Source: Escarpia spicata (lineage: Eukaryota; Annelida; Polychaeta; Sabellida; Siboglinidae). From it: a stretch of 64,000 nucleotides of DNA. The stretch spans positions 23,052,562-23,116,561 of the forward strand of contig OZ023208.1 in NCBI GenBank assembly GCA_963995525.1. The letters run 5' to 3'. Of this stretch, positions 1 through 10,473 are shown piece after piece; position 1 is the stretch's first letter, and every line of letters starts with the position of its first letter. A program made the position numbers and the translations under genes. The notes under the pieces were generated by a model. The model ran no database searches. It was not told the DNA's origin and was given only the letters and a program-made list of their open reading frames with translations.

Positions 1-318
1 CCCCAGTCAATCACCCCTGTCAATCGCCCCAGAGCTAACTCAGCAATCACAGTGTGGACACAATAGACATTGACCATGTTGATGACACAGACACCCACGT
101 TTTGACACAGACTGTCTCTGCAGTGAGATAAGATTCTCAAGTTTACAGGTGACATGTGACTTGACCTCACCTAACTCACAATGTGGTCAAGTCGGAAATT
201 ACTTGTCACTCGAGTGACAGCTAGGTCAGTGGACTGGTCACTGACTTGGGTCTAATGACTATCATGGTGCAGACCCCTAACCTATGGTTGTGACCCATAA
301 GAAATCAATAATGCCCCT
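1..318. other. Unique sequence, no gene seen
   Basis: No open frame of note, no RNA gene and no clear repeat. The composition is rich in GTCA/TGAC words, as in the neighbouring arrays, so it may be the eroded edge of the 36-bp array that follows. Confidence 0.5.
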
Positions 319-1693
319 ACCATCACCACTAAGATGTCAATAGTGATCTCTCCCCAGTCACCAATATGAAGTCAATAGAGATCTGCCCCCCAGTCACCAA
401 TATGAAGTCAATAGGGATCTGCCCCCAGTCACCAATATGAAGTCAATAGAGATCTGCCCCCCCCCCCAGTCACCAATATGAAGTCAATAGAGATCTGCCC
501 TCCAGTCACCAATATGAAGTCAATAGAGATCTGCCGCCCAGTCACCAATATGAAGTCAATAGAGATCTGTCCCCCAGTCACCAATATGAAGTCAGTAGAG
601 ATCTGCCCCCCCCCAGTCACCAATATGAAGTCAATAGAGATCTGCCCCCCCAGTCACCAATATGAAGTCAATAGAGATCTGCCCCCCGGTCACCAATATG
701 AAGTTAATAGAGATCTGCCCCCCAGTCACCAATATGAAGTCAATAGATATCTGCCCCACAGTCACCAATAAGAAGTAAATAGTGATCTCCCCCCAGTCAC
801 CAATATGAAGTCAATAGAGTCACCAATATGAAGTCAATAGAGATCTGCCCCCCAGTCACCAATATGAAGTCAACAGAGATCTGTCCCCCAGTCACCAATA
901 TGAAGTCAATAGAGATCTGCCCCCCCCAGTCACCAATATGAAGTCAATAGAGATCTGCCCCCCAGTCACCAATATGAAGTCAATAGAGATCTGCCCCACA
1001 GTCACCAATATGAAGTCAATAGAGATCTGCCCCCCGGTCAACAATATGAAGTCAATAGAGATCTGCCCCCCAGTCACCAATATGAAGTCAATAGAGATCT
1101 GTCCCCCAGCCACCAATACAAAGTCAATAGAGATCTGCCCCCCAGTCACCAATATGAATTCAATAGAGTCACCAATATGAAGTCAATAGAGATCTGCCCC
1201 CCAGTCACCAATATAAAGTCAATAGAGATCTGTCCCCCAGTCACCAATACAAAATCAATAGATATCTGCCCCCCCAGTCACCAATATGAAGTCAATAGAG
1301 TCACCAATATGAAGTCAATAGAGATGTGCCCCCCAGTCACCAATATGAAGTCAATAGAGATCTGCCCCCCAGTCACCAATATGAAGTCAATAGAGATCTG
1401 CCCCCCAGTCACCAATATGAAGTCAATAGAGATCTGCCCCCCAGTCACCAATATGAAGTCAATAGAGATCTGCCCCCCAGTCACCAATATGAAGTCAATA
1501 GAGATCTGCCCCCCAGTCACCAATATGAAGTCAATAGAGATCTGCCCCCCAGTCACCAATATGAAGTCAATAGAGATCTGCCCCCCAGTCACCAATATGA
1601 AGTCAATAGAGATCTGCCCCCCAGTCACCAATATGAAGTCAATAGAGATCTGCCCCCCAGTCACCAATAAGAAGTAAATAGAGATCTCCCCGC
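319..1693. repeat. Minisatellite, 36-bp unit, about 38 copies
   Basis: The unit is built around CAGTCACCAATATGAAG followed by TCAATAGAGATCTG and a run of 4-9 C. Length variation is mostly in the C run, as expected for polymerase slippage. Copies at about 1326-1665 are nearly identical, so the right part was amplified most recently. The left edge (319-420) is degenerate. Because 36 is a multiple of three, frames stay open on both strands (for example 1177-1677 plus, a 12-residue peptide repeat MKSIEICPPVTN). C-run changes repeatedly break these frames, which argues against coding. Shortened units recur at about 811-836, 1160-1176 and 1291-1310. Confidence 0.97.
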
Positions 1694-2568
1694 AGTGTAG
1701 CACAGTTGCCACAGAGAGGTCAATTCCCTGGAATTACATCCAGATCAATATTGACCTTTGCCTATGCACTCCTGATTGGGCGGTCAATCGGTCACTATCT
1801 TGAGATGATGATGGTCAAACGATTTCCCTCTGAAGCGACTATTTAAAGTGACTCGGAATTCGATCAGCGTGCCGACTCTGTTGAATTAAGTGAGAGAAAG
1901 CGGCGAGAGCCGATTCAACCCCAAAGCCAATTATGCACCATATAGATATTGACAATTCCGTTTGACGGCGTATATCTGGCGTAGTTTGTGAATGGACGCA
2001 CTCAAGTCAAATGCATTTAGGATAGCTCAGGTCATACTTTCAGCTCGACTGGCCTGAATGACCAGGCAACGACCGACAGAAAAGTTTAGTGTTTGTTTGG
2101 CTGTGTCGTCATGGCAACATTACGGCCGTGTAGAAATAGAACGGAGGTGTTGCACCAATGTGGGAACGCGGCCAACGAAATGACGTGGCTGTGTTTCGGA
2201 ACAGAACGGGACCGCCTTCAGTGACATCAGCCAATAATTATATCTGCATGGTTGAGAAAGTTTTCAACCAGGACAACAGGACAACAGCCTTGGGTTACCT
2301 CATCAAATAGACTTAATGGGTGCCACTGTCACCGTGTGTACAGGGCAGACAGTGATAGCAGTCATTACAGACCAGTAGACCAGTACTTGGGCTCAATCCC
2401 TGGTGCCAAGGGGATATCTCCTGCTCCCTAATGGGCAGTCTGTGTACGTCAGTATCAGGGAAGGTGGATAGATGGGAAATAGGGAAGAGTGACAAGGAAA
2501 GATTTGGGATACAGGAAGTTGTAAACAAGGAAACAAAACCACAGGTGGAATTTGTTTACTAAGCAAAT
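1694..2568. other. Unique sequence, no gene seen
   Basis: This stretch between two arrays has no convincing exon, RNA gene or transposon. GC content is moderate with some CpG-containing patches (about 1860-2220). Short minus-strand frames at 2313-2644 lack any recognisable domain and partly overlap the next array. Confidence 0.45.
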
Positions 2569-2724
2569 GGGTGGGCATAAAAACCCTCACAACAGGGTGG
2601 GTATAGAAACCCTCACAACAGTGTGGGTTTAGAAACCCTTGCAACAGGGTGGGAACAGAAACCCTCGCACTAGGGTGGGCACAGAAACCCTTCCAACAGT
2701 GTGGACATAGTAACTCTTACAAGT
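2569..2724. repeat. Minisatellite, 26-bp unit, 6 copies
   Basis: Six tandem copies have the form GGGTGGGNANAGAAACCCTN followed by ACAACA. Copies differ by about 10-25 percent, so the array is old. Each unit holds GGGT and ACCC halves that can pair as a small hairpin. Confidence 0.85.
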
Positions 2725-2972
2725 CAGCCACACATTGAAGAGGTTATAAGAACTTGTCTGATGGGGCATGACCCCATCCAGGTCAACTCAGTGACCAGTG
2801 TCCTAGTCTGACTGGACTTCCTCGGAAGTAACCCAACCTGGGAAATGAGTACCTTGGTACAGACAGACTTTCTGAGAATCGGAGGCATCAATGCTGCATG
2901 TGCTTATTTAGAGCTGTTCAGAATCTGATTACAAGATATACGGCAGGGATTAGTTCCGTAAGAATGACCCAG

Positions 2973-3440
2973 AGGAAGCATACTTACAGAGGGACCAACT
3001 GTCTCTAACACTTAGAGTCATACTCACAGACGGAGGTACTGTCTCTAACACTTAGAGTCATACTCACAGACGGAGCTACTGTCTCTAACACTTAGAGTCA
3101 TACTCACAGATGGAGCTACTGTCACTAACACTTAGTCATACTCACAGACGGAGCTACTGTCTCTAACACTTAGAGTCATACTCACAGACAGAGTAACTGT
3201 CTCTAACACTTAGAGTCATACTCACAGACGGAGCTACTGTCTCTAACACTTAGAGTCATACTCACAGATGGAGCTACTGTCTCTAACACTTAGAGTCATA
3301 CTCACAGATGGAGCTACTGTCTCTAACACTTAGAGTCATACTCACAGATGGAGCTACTGTCTCTAACACTTAGAGTCATACTCACAGACGGAGCTACTGT
3401 CTCTAACACTTAGAGTCATACTCACAAATGGGGCAACTGT
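2973..3440. repeat. Minisatellite, 40-bp unit, about 11 copies
   Basis: The unit contains GTCTCTAACACTTAGAGTCA then TACTCACAGACGGAGCTACT. One copy near 3121-3150 has lost a few bases. Copies after about 3240 are almost identical, alternating only CG and TG in GACGGAG or GATGGAG, a typical CpG-decay difference. The unit length is not a multiple of three. Confidence 0.95.
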
Positions 3441-4085
3441 CATGGCATAATCACTTAGAGCAGGACAGTAAATATCAGAGTGATGTCATAAACTGGACAG
3501 TTAAGTATTGTCCATCACTGAAACTGATTACAGAGGTCAATGGCTGCATATAATGATGTCAACAGTGTTGATCAATGACATCACTGACCCCTTGTAATGA
3601 CCACTGGTGACTGTCCAGCCATGATATCACCACTAGCTGACAGCTGTGATGATGTCACTGCTGACATTACAGTAGATCCACACACTAATGAGATCCCAGG
3701 AGACATGTCTTAAATCAACCTGCATTCACTGATCACTAATGATTGCCTTTAATTGCACAAAACACCTTTGAGAAGGTCCCCAGATGAAACTGGCACCATG
3801 GAGAACTGACTCACAGACCAACCACAATAAATAGCAACAATTCTGTAAGTTTCTAAACATAGGTTATCTTCGCGTCATCACTCCTGTGTTTAGTGCTATA
3901 CAAGGGCCACGGTGGGCCGCAGATAGCAACACAACTGTCAACAATCCTACACTGGTCGCTACAATCACAACACACTGCAATTGTAACTAGTTACAACTCT
4001 AATCATACACAGCAACAATTTGCATGTAATGTTAGACGCTATGAGAACATTTTAATGTGAAGCATATCTATTTTTATAGTAGTCG
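3441..4085. other. Unique sequence, no gene seen
   Basis: Rich in GTCA, TGATGTCA and related words (for example 3480-3680) but without regular periodicity. No open frame or RNA gene can be supported. Confidence 0.45.
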
Positions 4086-4590
4086 AACCCCCAATAGTTC
4101 CCACCATCAACCCTCAATAGTTCCCTCCATCAACCCCTAATAGTTTCCTCCAACAACCCCTAATAGTTCCCTCCATCAACCCAAAATAGTTCCCTCCATC
4201 AACCCCCAATAGTTCCCTCCATCAACCCCCAATAGTTCCCTCCAACAACCCCCAATAGTTTCCTCCAACAACCCCCAATAGTTCCCTCCATCAACCCCCA
4301 ATAGTTCCCTCCATCAATCCACAATAGTTCCCTCCATCAACCCCCAATAGTTCCCTCCATCAACCCCCAATAGTTCCCTCAATCAACCCCCAATAGTTCC
4401 CTCCATCAACCCCAAATAGTTCCCTCCAACAACCCCCAATAGTTCCCTCCAACAACACCCAATAGTTCCCTCCAACAACCCCCAATAGTTCCCTCCAACA
4501 ACCCATAATAGTTCCCTCCAACAACCCATAATAGTTCCCTCCATCAACCCCAATAGTTCCCTCCATCAACCCCCAATAGGTCCCCAACCA
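4086..4590. repeat. Minisatellite, 23-bp unit, about 21 copies
   Basis: The unit is CCCCCAATAGTTCCCTCC plus ATCAA or AACAA. The two forms (ATC and AAC) occur in blocks, showing local homogenisation. The 23-bp period rotates through three frames, producing the spurious minus frame at 4360-4587. The array abuts the CCCT tract. Confidence 0.96.
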
Positions 4591-4594
4591 AGTA

Positions 4595-4811
4595 CTCCCT
4601 CCCTCCCTCCCTCCCTCCCTCCCTCCCTCCCTCCCTCCCTCCCTCCCTCCCTCCCTCCCTCTCTCCCTCCCTCCCTCCCTCCCTCCCTCCCTCCCCTCTC
4701 CCCCGTCTCCCTGTCTCCTCCTCTCCCCCTCTCTCCCCCTATCTCCATCTCCTCTCTCTCTCCCCCTCTCTCCCTCTTTCCCCCTGTCGCCCTGTCTCCC
4801 TGTCTCTCTCT
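4595..4811. repeat. CCCT tetranucleotide and polypyrimidine tract
   Basis: Positions 4595-4704 are about 110 pyrimidines without interruption, mostly (CCCT)n. They continue as an almost pure C/T tract to 4811 with a few G or A interruptions. The complementary strand is pure purine. Mirror-symmetric tracts of this kind can form triplex (H-DNA). The arginine/glycine-rich minus frame here is a by-product. Confidence 0.97.
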
Positions 4812-5149
4812 CAAACCACCCTACTATGGGTAATATGTCAACTGCTCCAAGTCTGTCAGTTATACCCTAATCCCCCACCACTTGATCGATGCAGTCATAT
4901 TTGCCATCGTTTCACGGGCAGATATCGTGCTAAGTGAGCGTAAATCCACAAAGATATGTGTTTAGCGCTACTAATCCCGCATTAATGCAGTTACTCTCTG
5001 GTATTTGTTGACGTTGTCGCCTTGAACCTCCCTCCTTCCGCTCTTGGTTCTGTCTTTTAACGCGGCATTACCACCTGCATACACTGTCAGTTAGGATTAA
5101 TGTCATTATGGGTCTACTTTGCGAATGCAAACAATGTTGACCCCAGAAC
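4812..5149. other. Unique sequence, no gene seen
   Basis: No gene or repeat is evident. Some CpG-containing sequence near 4880-5060. Confidence 0.45.
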
Positions 5150-5905
5150 ATCCACTGAATGAACCATGGCATGGGCTGTTGATCCAAGATCATTTAACCA
5201 TGAAATAGTCACCGAGTGAACCATGGAATGGGCTGTTGCCCCAAGATCATTTAACCATGAAATAGTCACCGAGTGAACCATGGAATGGGCTGTTGACCCA
5301 AGATCATTTAACCATGAAATAGTCACTGAGTGAACCATGGAATGGGCTGTTGACCCAAGATCATTTAACCATGAAATAGTCACTGAGTGAACCATGGAAT
5401 GGGCTGTTGACCCAAGATCATTTAACCATGAAATAGTCACTGAGTGAACCATGGAATGGGCTGTTGACCCAAGATCATTTAACCATGAAATAGTCACTGA
5501 GTGAACCATGGAATGGGCTGTTGACCCAAGATCATTTAACCATGAAATAGTCACTGAGTGAACCATGGAATGGGCTGTTGACCCAAGATCATTTAACCAT
5601 GAAATAGTCACGGAGTGAACCATGGAATGGGCTGTTCACCCAAGATCATTTAACCATGAAATAGTCACCGAGTGAACCATGGAATGGGCTGTTGACCCAA
5701 GATCATTTAACCATGAAATAGTCACCGAGTGAACCATGGAATGGGCTGTTGACCCAAGATCATTTAACCATGAAATAGTCACCGAGTGAACCATGGAATG
5801 GGCTGTTGACCCAAGATCATTTAACCATGAAATAGTCACCGAGTGAACCATGGAATGGGCTGTTGACCCAAGATCATTTAACCATGAAATATTCACTGAA
5901 ACAAC
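5150..5905. repeat. Minisatellite, 57-bp unit, about 13 copies
   Basis: The unit contains GAGTGAACCATGGAATGGGC, then TGTTGACCCAAGATCATTTA and ACCATGAAATAGTCAC. Copies are more than 95 percent identical. 57 is a multiple of three, so the minus strand stays open with a 19-residue repeat (MVHSVTISWLNDLGSTAHS) in two blocks. The blocks are separated by one G-to-C change near 5637 that makes a TGA stop. CpG/TpG alternation (CACCGAG or CACTGAG) splits the array into sub-blocks. Confidence 0.97.
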
Positions 5906-6320
5906 CATCAGACCCAAGAACATTCACTAAGTGAACTTTCTCACACAGTAAATGACTCATCACAGCAGAATTATTCCAGTTCAACTACCATCAGATTTTT
6001 AAATGGTTTTCATAAGAGTTAGTGACTAAGTGCATCAGAATAATAACAGAACGAATTAATTAACATAATTTATGTAAGAATGCAGATAAGAAATGCCACA
6101 GACAGACTAAGACTGTCTGTATTGTCCAGAGAACTTATTTTAGAAATCTATGTTGAGAATTAATGCAAAATGTACATTCCAATCTACATAAATAGGAATG
6201 CAATCATTCTCAGAAATGCTCAGCCTTGGTCTCTATACCGTGACTATTTTAGCCACGATCTCCACTTTTTTTAGCCATTGTGTACACATGTGTACTTTGT
6301 ATCCTGGTTCCTATTTTGGC
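5906..6320. other. AT-rich unique sequence
   Basis: No gene, RNA or clear mobile element seen. Confidence 0.45.
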
Positions 6321-6620
6321 CTTGGTCAGTACTTTTGGCCATAGGCGGTTGTTTTAACAGGGGTCACTACTTTTGATCAGGATCAATACATAGGCCCATG
6401 GTCAGTACTTTTGGTCATGGTCAGAACCTTTAGCCATGGTCAGAAACCTTTAGGCATAGTCGGTACTTATGGTTGTGGTCAGTATGTGAGAATCATGGTA
6501 AGTAATTTTGACCTTGGTCAGTAGTTTTGAACAGTCAGTACTTTTGATCACCGTTAATACTTTTGTCGTGGTCAGTATTTCTTGGCTATGGTTAGCATTT
6601 CTGCCCAAGGTCAATAAGCA
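6320..6620. repeat. Degenerate short tandem repeat (about 19-24 bp)
   Basis: Roughly fourteen imperfect copies of GGTCAGTACTTTTGGTCATG-like sequence with variable spacing. It looks like a decayed minisatellite. Minus frames over this stretch are not supported as genes. Confidence 0.7.
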
Positions 6621-6704
6621 ACCAAACACGCCGAGGGAACAAAATACGAATGCCATGAATATATATCAGTGAAGAGGTTCTTCAGACTGGGTGGTTCAAA
6701 TGAG

Positions 6705-6839
6705 TGATATTTTGACTTATTTCACAGTCAGTTTACCTTTTGTTCTCATGACGTTTCGACTGCTTTCAGCAGTCTTCTTCAGACGACTACAGCTAGATGG
6801 CGACACAGTAATCCTTCAGCGCAGACGTAGTCACTCAGG
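6705..6839 (-). repeat. Penelope-like terminal copy (3' side)
   Basis: About 135 bp that is the reverse complement of 7481-7614 at roughly 90 percent identity, from CTGAGTGACTACGTCTGC to GTGAAATAAGT on the minus strand. It lies downstream of the endonuclease frame in the element's own direction and so is in the direct orientation. Short conceptual peptides across it are not genes. Confidence 0.85.
6746..6786 (-). other. Hammerhead-ribozyme-like fold, second copy
   Basis: Same layout as 7534-7574, read on the minus strand and therefore in the element's sense direction. The core is at 6782-6776 and the GTC triplet at 6752-6750. The outer stem strand is ATGA here instead of ACGA, which changes a C-G pair to a U-G wobble and keeps stem I. 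Confidence 0.4.
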
Positions 6840-6849
6840 TGTGTGCCCC

Positions 6850-7445
6850 CCCGGCTGCGCCCTGGGTGGCTCTTCAAGAGATCGTCGTAGATGTGTGAAA
6901 GCCGGTACCAGCCTTCGTCTCGGTTCATGCAGGCCTTGGTTTTTCTAATCCAGATCGCTTCTTTGATGCCTCATGTCCTCCAGTCCGACTCCCTGTCCAC
7001 AAATTTGGCCCCCTCCTAGTCTACTACGTGATTTTGCTGTCGTGTGGTCTGTGATGGCTGATTTGTTCATCTCCTTTTCCGATGTTTTTCTGTTGTTTTT
7101 GATGTAGGGTCTGTTCATTGTTGCTTTGTCTGCATCATCTCTGTGTTCTCTGATGCGGGTTCCAAGTGTGCGTTTAGTTTCTCCGATGTATGTGGCATTG
7201 CAATTCTTACATGATATAGCGTACTCTCCTTTGCACATCTTGTGTGGTTCCACTTTGTCTTTTGGTCTTACCAGTGACCTCTTGATGGTGTTGTGAGGTT
7301 TCATTGCTGTGTCCACTTTGTATTTCTTCATGATCCGTGATGTGGTTTCGGATAATCCTTGGACATACGGAAGTACCACCAAGCCTTTGCCCTTGTCTTT
7401 TTCCACAGTCTTCTTCATGATGTTGGCTTCATTCTTTTGTTTCAT
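6850..7445 (-). pseudogene. Penelope-like element, GIY-YIG endonuclease C-terminal part
   Basis: The frame from 7445 to about 7015 encodes a linker with GLVVLPYVQGLSETTSRIMK, then a GIY-YIG-type nuclease core with AISCKNCNATYIGETKRTL and RIREHR. This is the arrangement of Penelope-like element endonucleases, which nick target DNA to prime reverse transcription. Near 7015 a frameshift moves the homologous reading into another frame. That frame continues with EGAKFVDRESDWRT, an in-frame stop (CGA to TGA type), then GIKEAIWIRKTKACMNRDEG and WYRLSHIYDDLL down to about 6850. One frameshift plus one stop and the missing reverse transcriptase domain make it a pseudogene. The family call is firm from the order of motifs. 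The exact clade is not determinable here. Confidence 0.85.
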
Positions 7446-7480
7446 CTTTCTCTGTACCGTTGATACGGTCCACTGCGGAT

Positions 7481-7614
7481 ACTGAGTGACTACGTCTGCG
7501 CTGAAGGACTACCGTGTCGCAATCTAGCGGTAGTCGTCTGAAGAAGACTGCTGAAAGCAGTCGAAACGTCACGAGAACAAAAGGTAAACTGACTGTGAAA
7601 TAAGTAAAAATATC
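7481..7614 (+). repeat. Penelope-like terminal copy (5' side, inverted)
   Basis: Inverted partner of 6705-6839. Together they could fold into a hairpin with a loop of about 640 bp. Shared words include CTGAGTGACTACGTCTGC, GTCGTCTGAAGAAGACTGC and GTAAACTGACTGTGAAATAA. The outer edge meets the target-site duplication at 7615. Confidence 0.85.
7534..7574 (+). other. Hammerhead-ribozyme-like fold in terminal copy
   Basis: The order of elements is stem I strand TCGT (7534-7537), core CTGAAGA (7538-7544, fits CUGANGA), one extra A, and stem II GACTGCT/AGCAGTC with a GAA loop (7546-7562). Then come GAAA (7563-7566), cleavage-type triplet GTC (7568-7570) and stem I strand ACGA (7571-7574). Hammerhead ribozymes are known in Penelope-like terminal repeats. 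The extra A after the core and the very short stem III (only ACGT, which would need a dimer) mean activity is uncertain. Confidence 0.4.
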
Positions 7615-7632
7615 GCCATGAATATATGTCAG

Positions 7633-8478
7633 ATTAGGGTGCCAGTTTACCGATAACTTTATACACAGCACAGTAACCATGTGCCGAATGATTCTATTTG
7701 ACTTATCAGTGAGTGACATCTGTTCATGTAATGGTAGACTCATGATAGACCGGCTCACACCCAGAACCTGATGAAAACTGTCCATACTGGTCATACACTG
7801 GACATCAATACCTGACAGTCATCTGCACTGCCCAGTCTAGTTCCAATAGGTCAACATGATCCTTTTGCAAAATGCTTCACAGTCCAGGCTGAATTGGTGG
7901 ATACAGCATTTTCTGTGTACGTTTCTCAACGTAACAGTGATGTAAGCACTTCTCACTTAAGATCAAGATTATGACGAAATGCTTAAAAATATGTTTGTAA
8001 TTTCAATGTAACAAGTACTTGACAATTGACTGCATGTTTACTAGTGCATGATTCATCAAGTTAGTTTTTCTATTTACATACGTGTTTGCAAGTTTGGTTT
8101 TTCTATTATGTATCAGCCATAAAAACAGTATCTAACTGGAAATACAGATGGCATTGAGTATCAAAGCTTTCAGGATTGAATCTGTTCTGTGATGTGCAAA
8201 GATTTAAAATGACTAAGTGAAGTAATGCACTAACAATTAAGAACTAATGATCTGAAAAATACTTTTCTAACATATTGTTTAGCAGAAAAGCATGCTGCAA
8301 ATAAAAAAATGGTACAGATTTATTTATAATTACATCACAATCTATTTATTGTATTTAACACCATCAACATCAACAGAAACTTGACTAACATTTCACCGAA
8401 CTGATTATTCTTTAAATTTCACTAACATTGTGACGAGCTCATAAGCCTATTCTGCTCTTTAAAATCAACTATACTCCT
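7633..8478. other. AT-rich unique sequence
   Basis: No gene or repeat could be identified. Long AT-rich part at about 7960-8440. Confidence 0.45.
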
Positions 8479-8690
8479 TAATAGTGGCTCCTTAACAGTG
8501 GGTCCACAACAGTGGCTCCTTAACAGTGGGTCCTAAACAGTGGCTCCTAAACAGTAGCTCATTAACAGTGGCTCCTTAACAGTGGGTCCTAAACAGTGGC
8601 TCCTAAACAGTAGCTCATTAACAGTGGCTCCTTAACAGTGGCTCCTAAAGAGTGGCTCCTTAACAGTGCTCCTGTACACTGAAAACAGTC
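8479..8690. repeat. Minisatellite, 14-bp unit, about 15 copies
   Basis: The unit is ACAGTGGCTCCTTA with variants ACAGTGGGTCCTAA and ACAGTAGCTCATTA. The variants recur in the same order every four units, giving a 56-bp higher-order period over part of the array. Confidence 0.93.
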
Positions 8691-9509
8691 CACACCAGGA
8701 CTAGAGCATTGTTCTGGAACCCGCATACACTGAATTGCTAATGCTTCCAAAGCCCCAAAAAAGGCAAACTAGTCGCCGATGAACGCCGAGCATTTACTAC
8801 TAAAGAAATCAATCATTTGTCTGTATAACAAATACCGCTGACTGTGAATAACTCTTGCATGGTTGTGCAGGTCTTTTAGTTGTATGAGAAAACAGTTTTG
8901 ACAAGAGACGGCAAGCTTGCGTGTGATGACTAATCAGTCTGATGAGATGATTTAAACTATCATATCACAGCAGTCATCAGAACCAGTGTTTTCACATCAG
9001 TAGACACATCGATGACGTCAACAACCCTCGGTGACAGACCCTCGATGACACACAGCTAGAGCAAATCAGATTTGGTGGATGACTACAGGTAATACATATT
9101 CGCTACACAATACACGCCATTACGCGTACAGCTAGCTACACACATTACCCAGGCCGTCTCCAACACTGTTCCAGGGCTCTCCAACTGGCATTACACCTCA
9201 ACATCACAAACCAGTGATTTACAAAAATGAGCCTCTTTAATTGTTGACTTGCACTTTGTGAGTGCACAGGTTGCAGTAGACTCTATCTACAATAGTGCAT
9301 GCACTGGGTGGGGTGAGAGCACTAGCACAGCACTAGAGATCGTGCCTTTTATGGTGTCAGTTGCTTTTTATTTACCTTATGTAAACATTTGCAATTTTTC
9401 TTCACTGTTATATTAGATACAATTACTCCCTGTCCTACTACATGTGTGTACACTGACAGCTATCTCATGGCTGTTTCAACGTGTAGTCAGTGAATGAGAC
9501 ATGGCCACC
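8691..9509. other. Unique sequence with one CRE palindrome
   Basis: No gene seen. A perfect TGACGTCA lies at 9013-9020. Otherwise unremarkable. Confidence 0.45.
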
Positions 9510-10155
9510 AGTTTGTCCACCAGACGGATCAATAAATGGTTCACCAGATGGTCTACCAGACCACCAGACAGACCACAGCTATCTCATGGTTGTTTCAATG
9601 TGTAGTCATTGAATGAGACCAATGCCACGTGGTCCACCAGATGGTGCTCCAGACAGACCACCAGATGGTCCACTAGACAGACCACCAGATGGTCCACCAT
9701 ATATACAATCAGCCGGTCCACCAGACAGACCATTAGATGATCCACCAGACAGTCCACCAGATGGACCACTAGCTGGACTACCAGATGGTCCATCATATGG
9801 ACCACCAGATGGTCCATCAGACAGACAACCAGATGGACCACCAGACAGACAACCAGATGGTCCACCAGATGGTTCACTATATGGTGAACCACAGGTTAAC
9901 TAGATGATCCACCAGACGGTTCACCAGATGGACTACCAGACGGACCACCAGATGGTCCATCATATGGACCACCAGATGGTTCACCAGACATACCACTAGA
10001 TAGTACACCAACTGGTCCACCAGACAGACCACCACACAGTCCATATATGGACCACAAGATGGTCCTCCATATGGTCCACCAGACAGACCAACATATGGTC
10101 CACCTGATGTTCCACCAGACAGTCCACCAAACAGACCACCAGATGGTCCACCATT
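9510..10155. repeat. Minisatellite, 12-bp unit (24-bp pairs), degenerate
   Basis: Alternating CCAGATGGTCCA and CCAGACAGACCA units give a proline-rich plus frame (9613-9903, PDGPPDRPPDG-like) and a complementary minus frame. Stops and indels occur throughout, and the frame ends mid-array while the repeat continues. It is treated as non-coding. Confidence 0.93.
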
Positions 10156-10473
10156 ACTCAGCTGTTCTCAAACTGACTGGATTACTTGCTCTCTACACAC
10201 ATCCTGTGATAAAGTAGCCCCAACATGTCACAGCAAGAAACATCTAACTGCGCTCTCTGGTACACTCATTCCTAGGGTTGGCCGACAGAAAATAAAACTA
10301 AATTACCTAGAATCAGCCTGGTATGTTTTATGGTAATAAAATATTAATTCTTGGCATTGCACACCCACATGTGCACGTATACATACAAGCACGCACGCCA
10401 AGTAACTACTCTCCAGCAGATAGTAATTACAAAAAATGTAATGCTAAGATAATAATGCCTAAATCTCTTTTAC
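10156..10473. other. Unique sequence, no gene seen
   Basis: No repeat. A short plus frame at 10323-10526 has no recognisable domain and overlaps, on the opposite strand, the candidate exon at 10474-10552. Confidence 0.4.

Larger units (their letters stand above)
6670..7614 (-). mobile_element. Penelope-like element remnant
   Basis: A 5'-truncated Penelope-like retroelement in minus orientation. Its sense order is an inverted terminal copy (7481-7614), the C-terminal coding region with a GIY-YIG endonuclease (7445-6850), a terminal copy (6839-6705) and a short tail. An 18-bp direct repeat with one mismatch flanks the whole insertion: GCCATGAATATATATCAG at 6652-6669 and GCCATGAATATATGTCAG at 7615-7632. 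This is best read as the target-site duplication. Penelope-like elements often carry terminal copies in inverted arrangement and truncated 5' ends (family knowledge). The reverse transcriptase domain is missing, so the copy is dead. Confidence 0.85.

Noticed and set aside
1177..1712. 12-residue repeat protein in the 36-bp array
   Set aside because: C-run length changes break the frame throughout the array and both strands are open alike.
319..5905. CRISPR-like arrays of direct repeats
   Set aside because: Repeats are head-to-tail without unique spacers, no cas genes occur, and the genome is eukaryotic.
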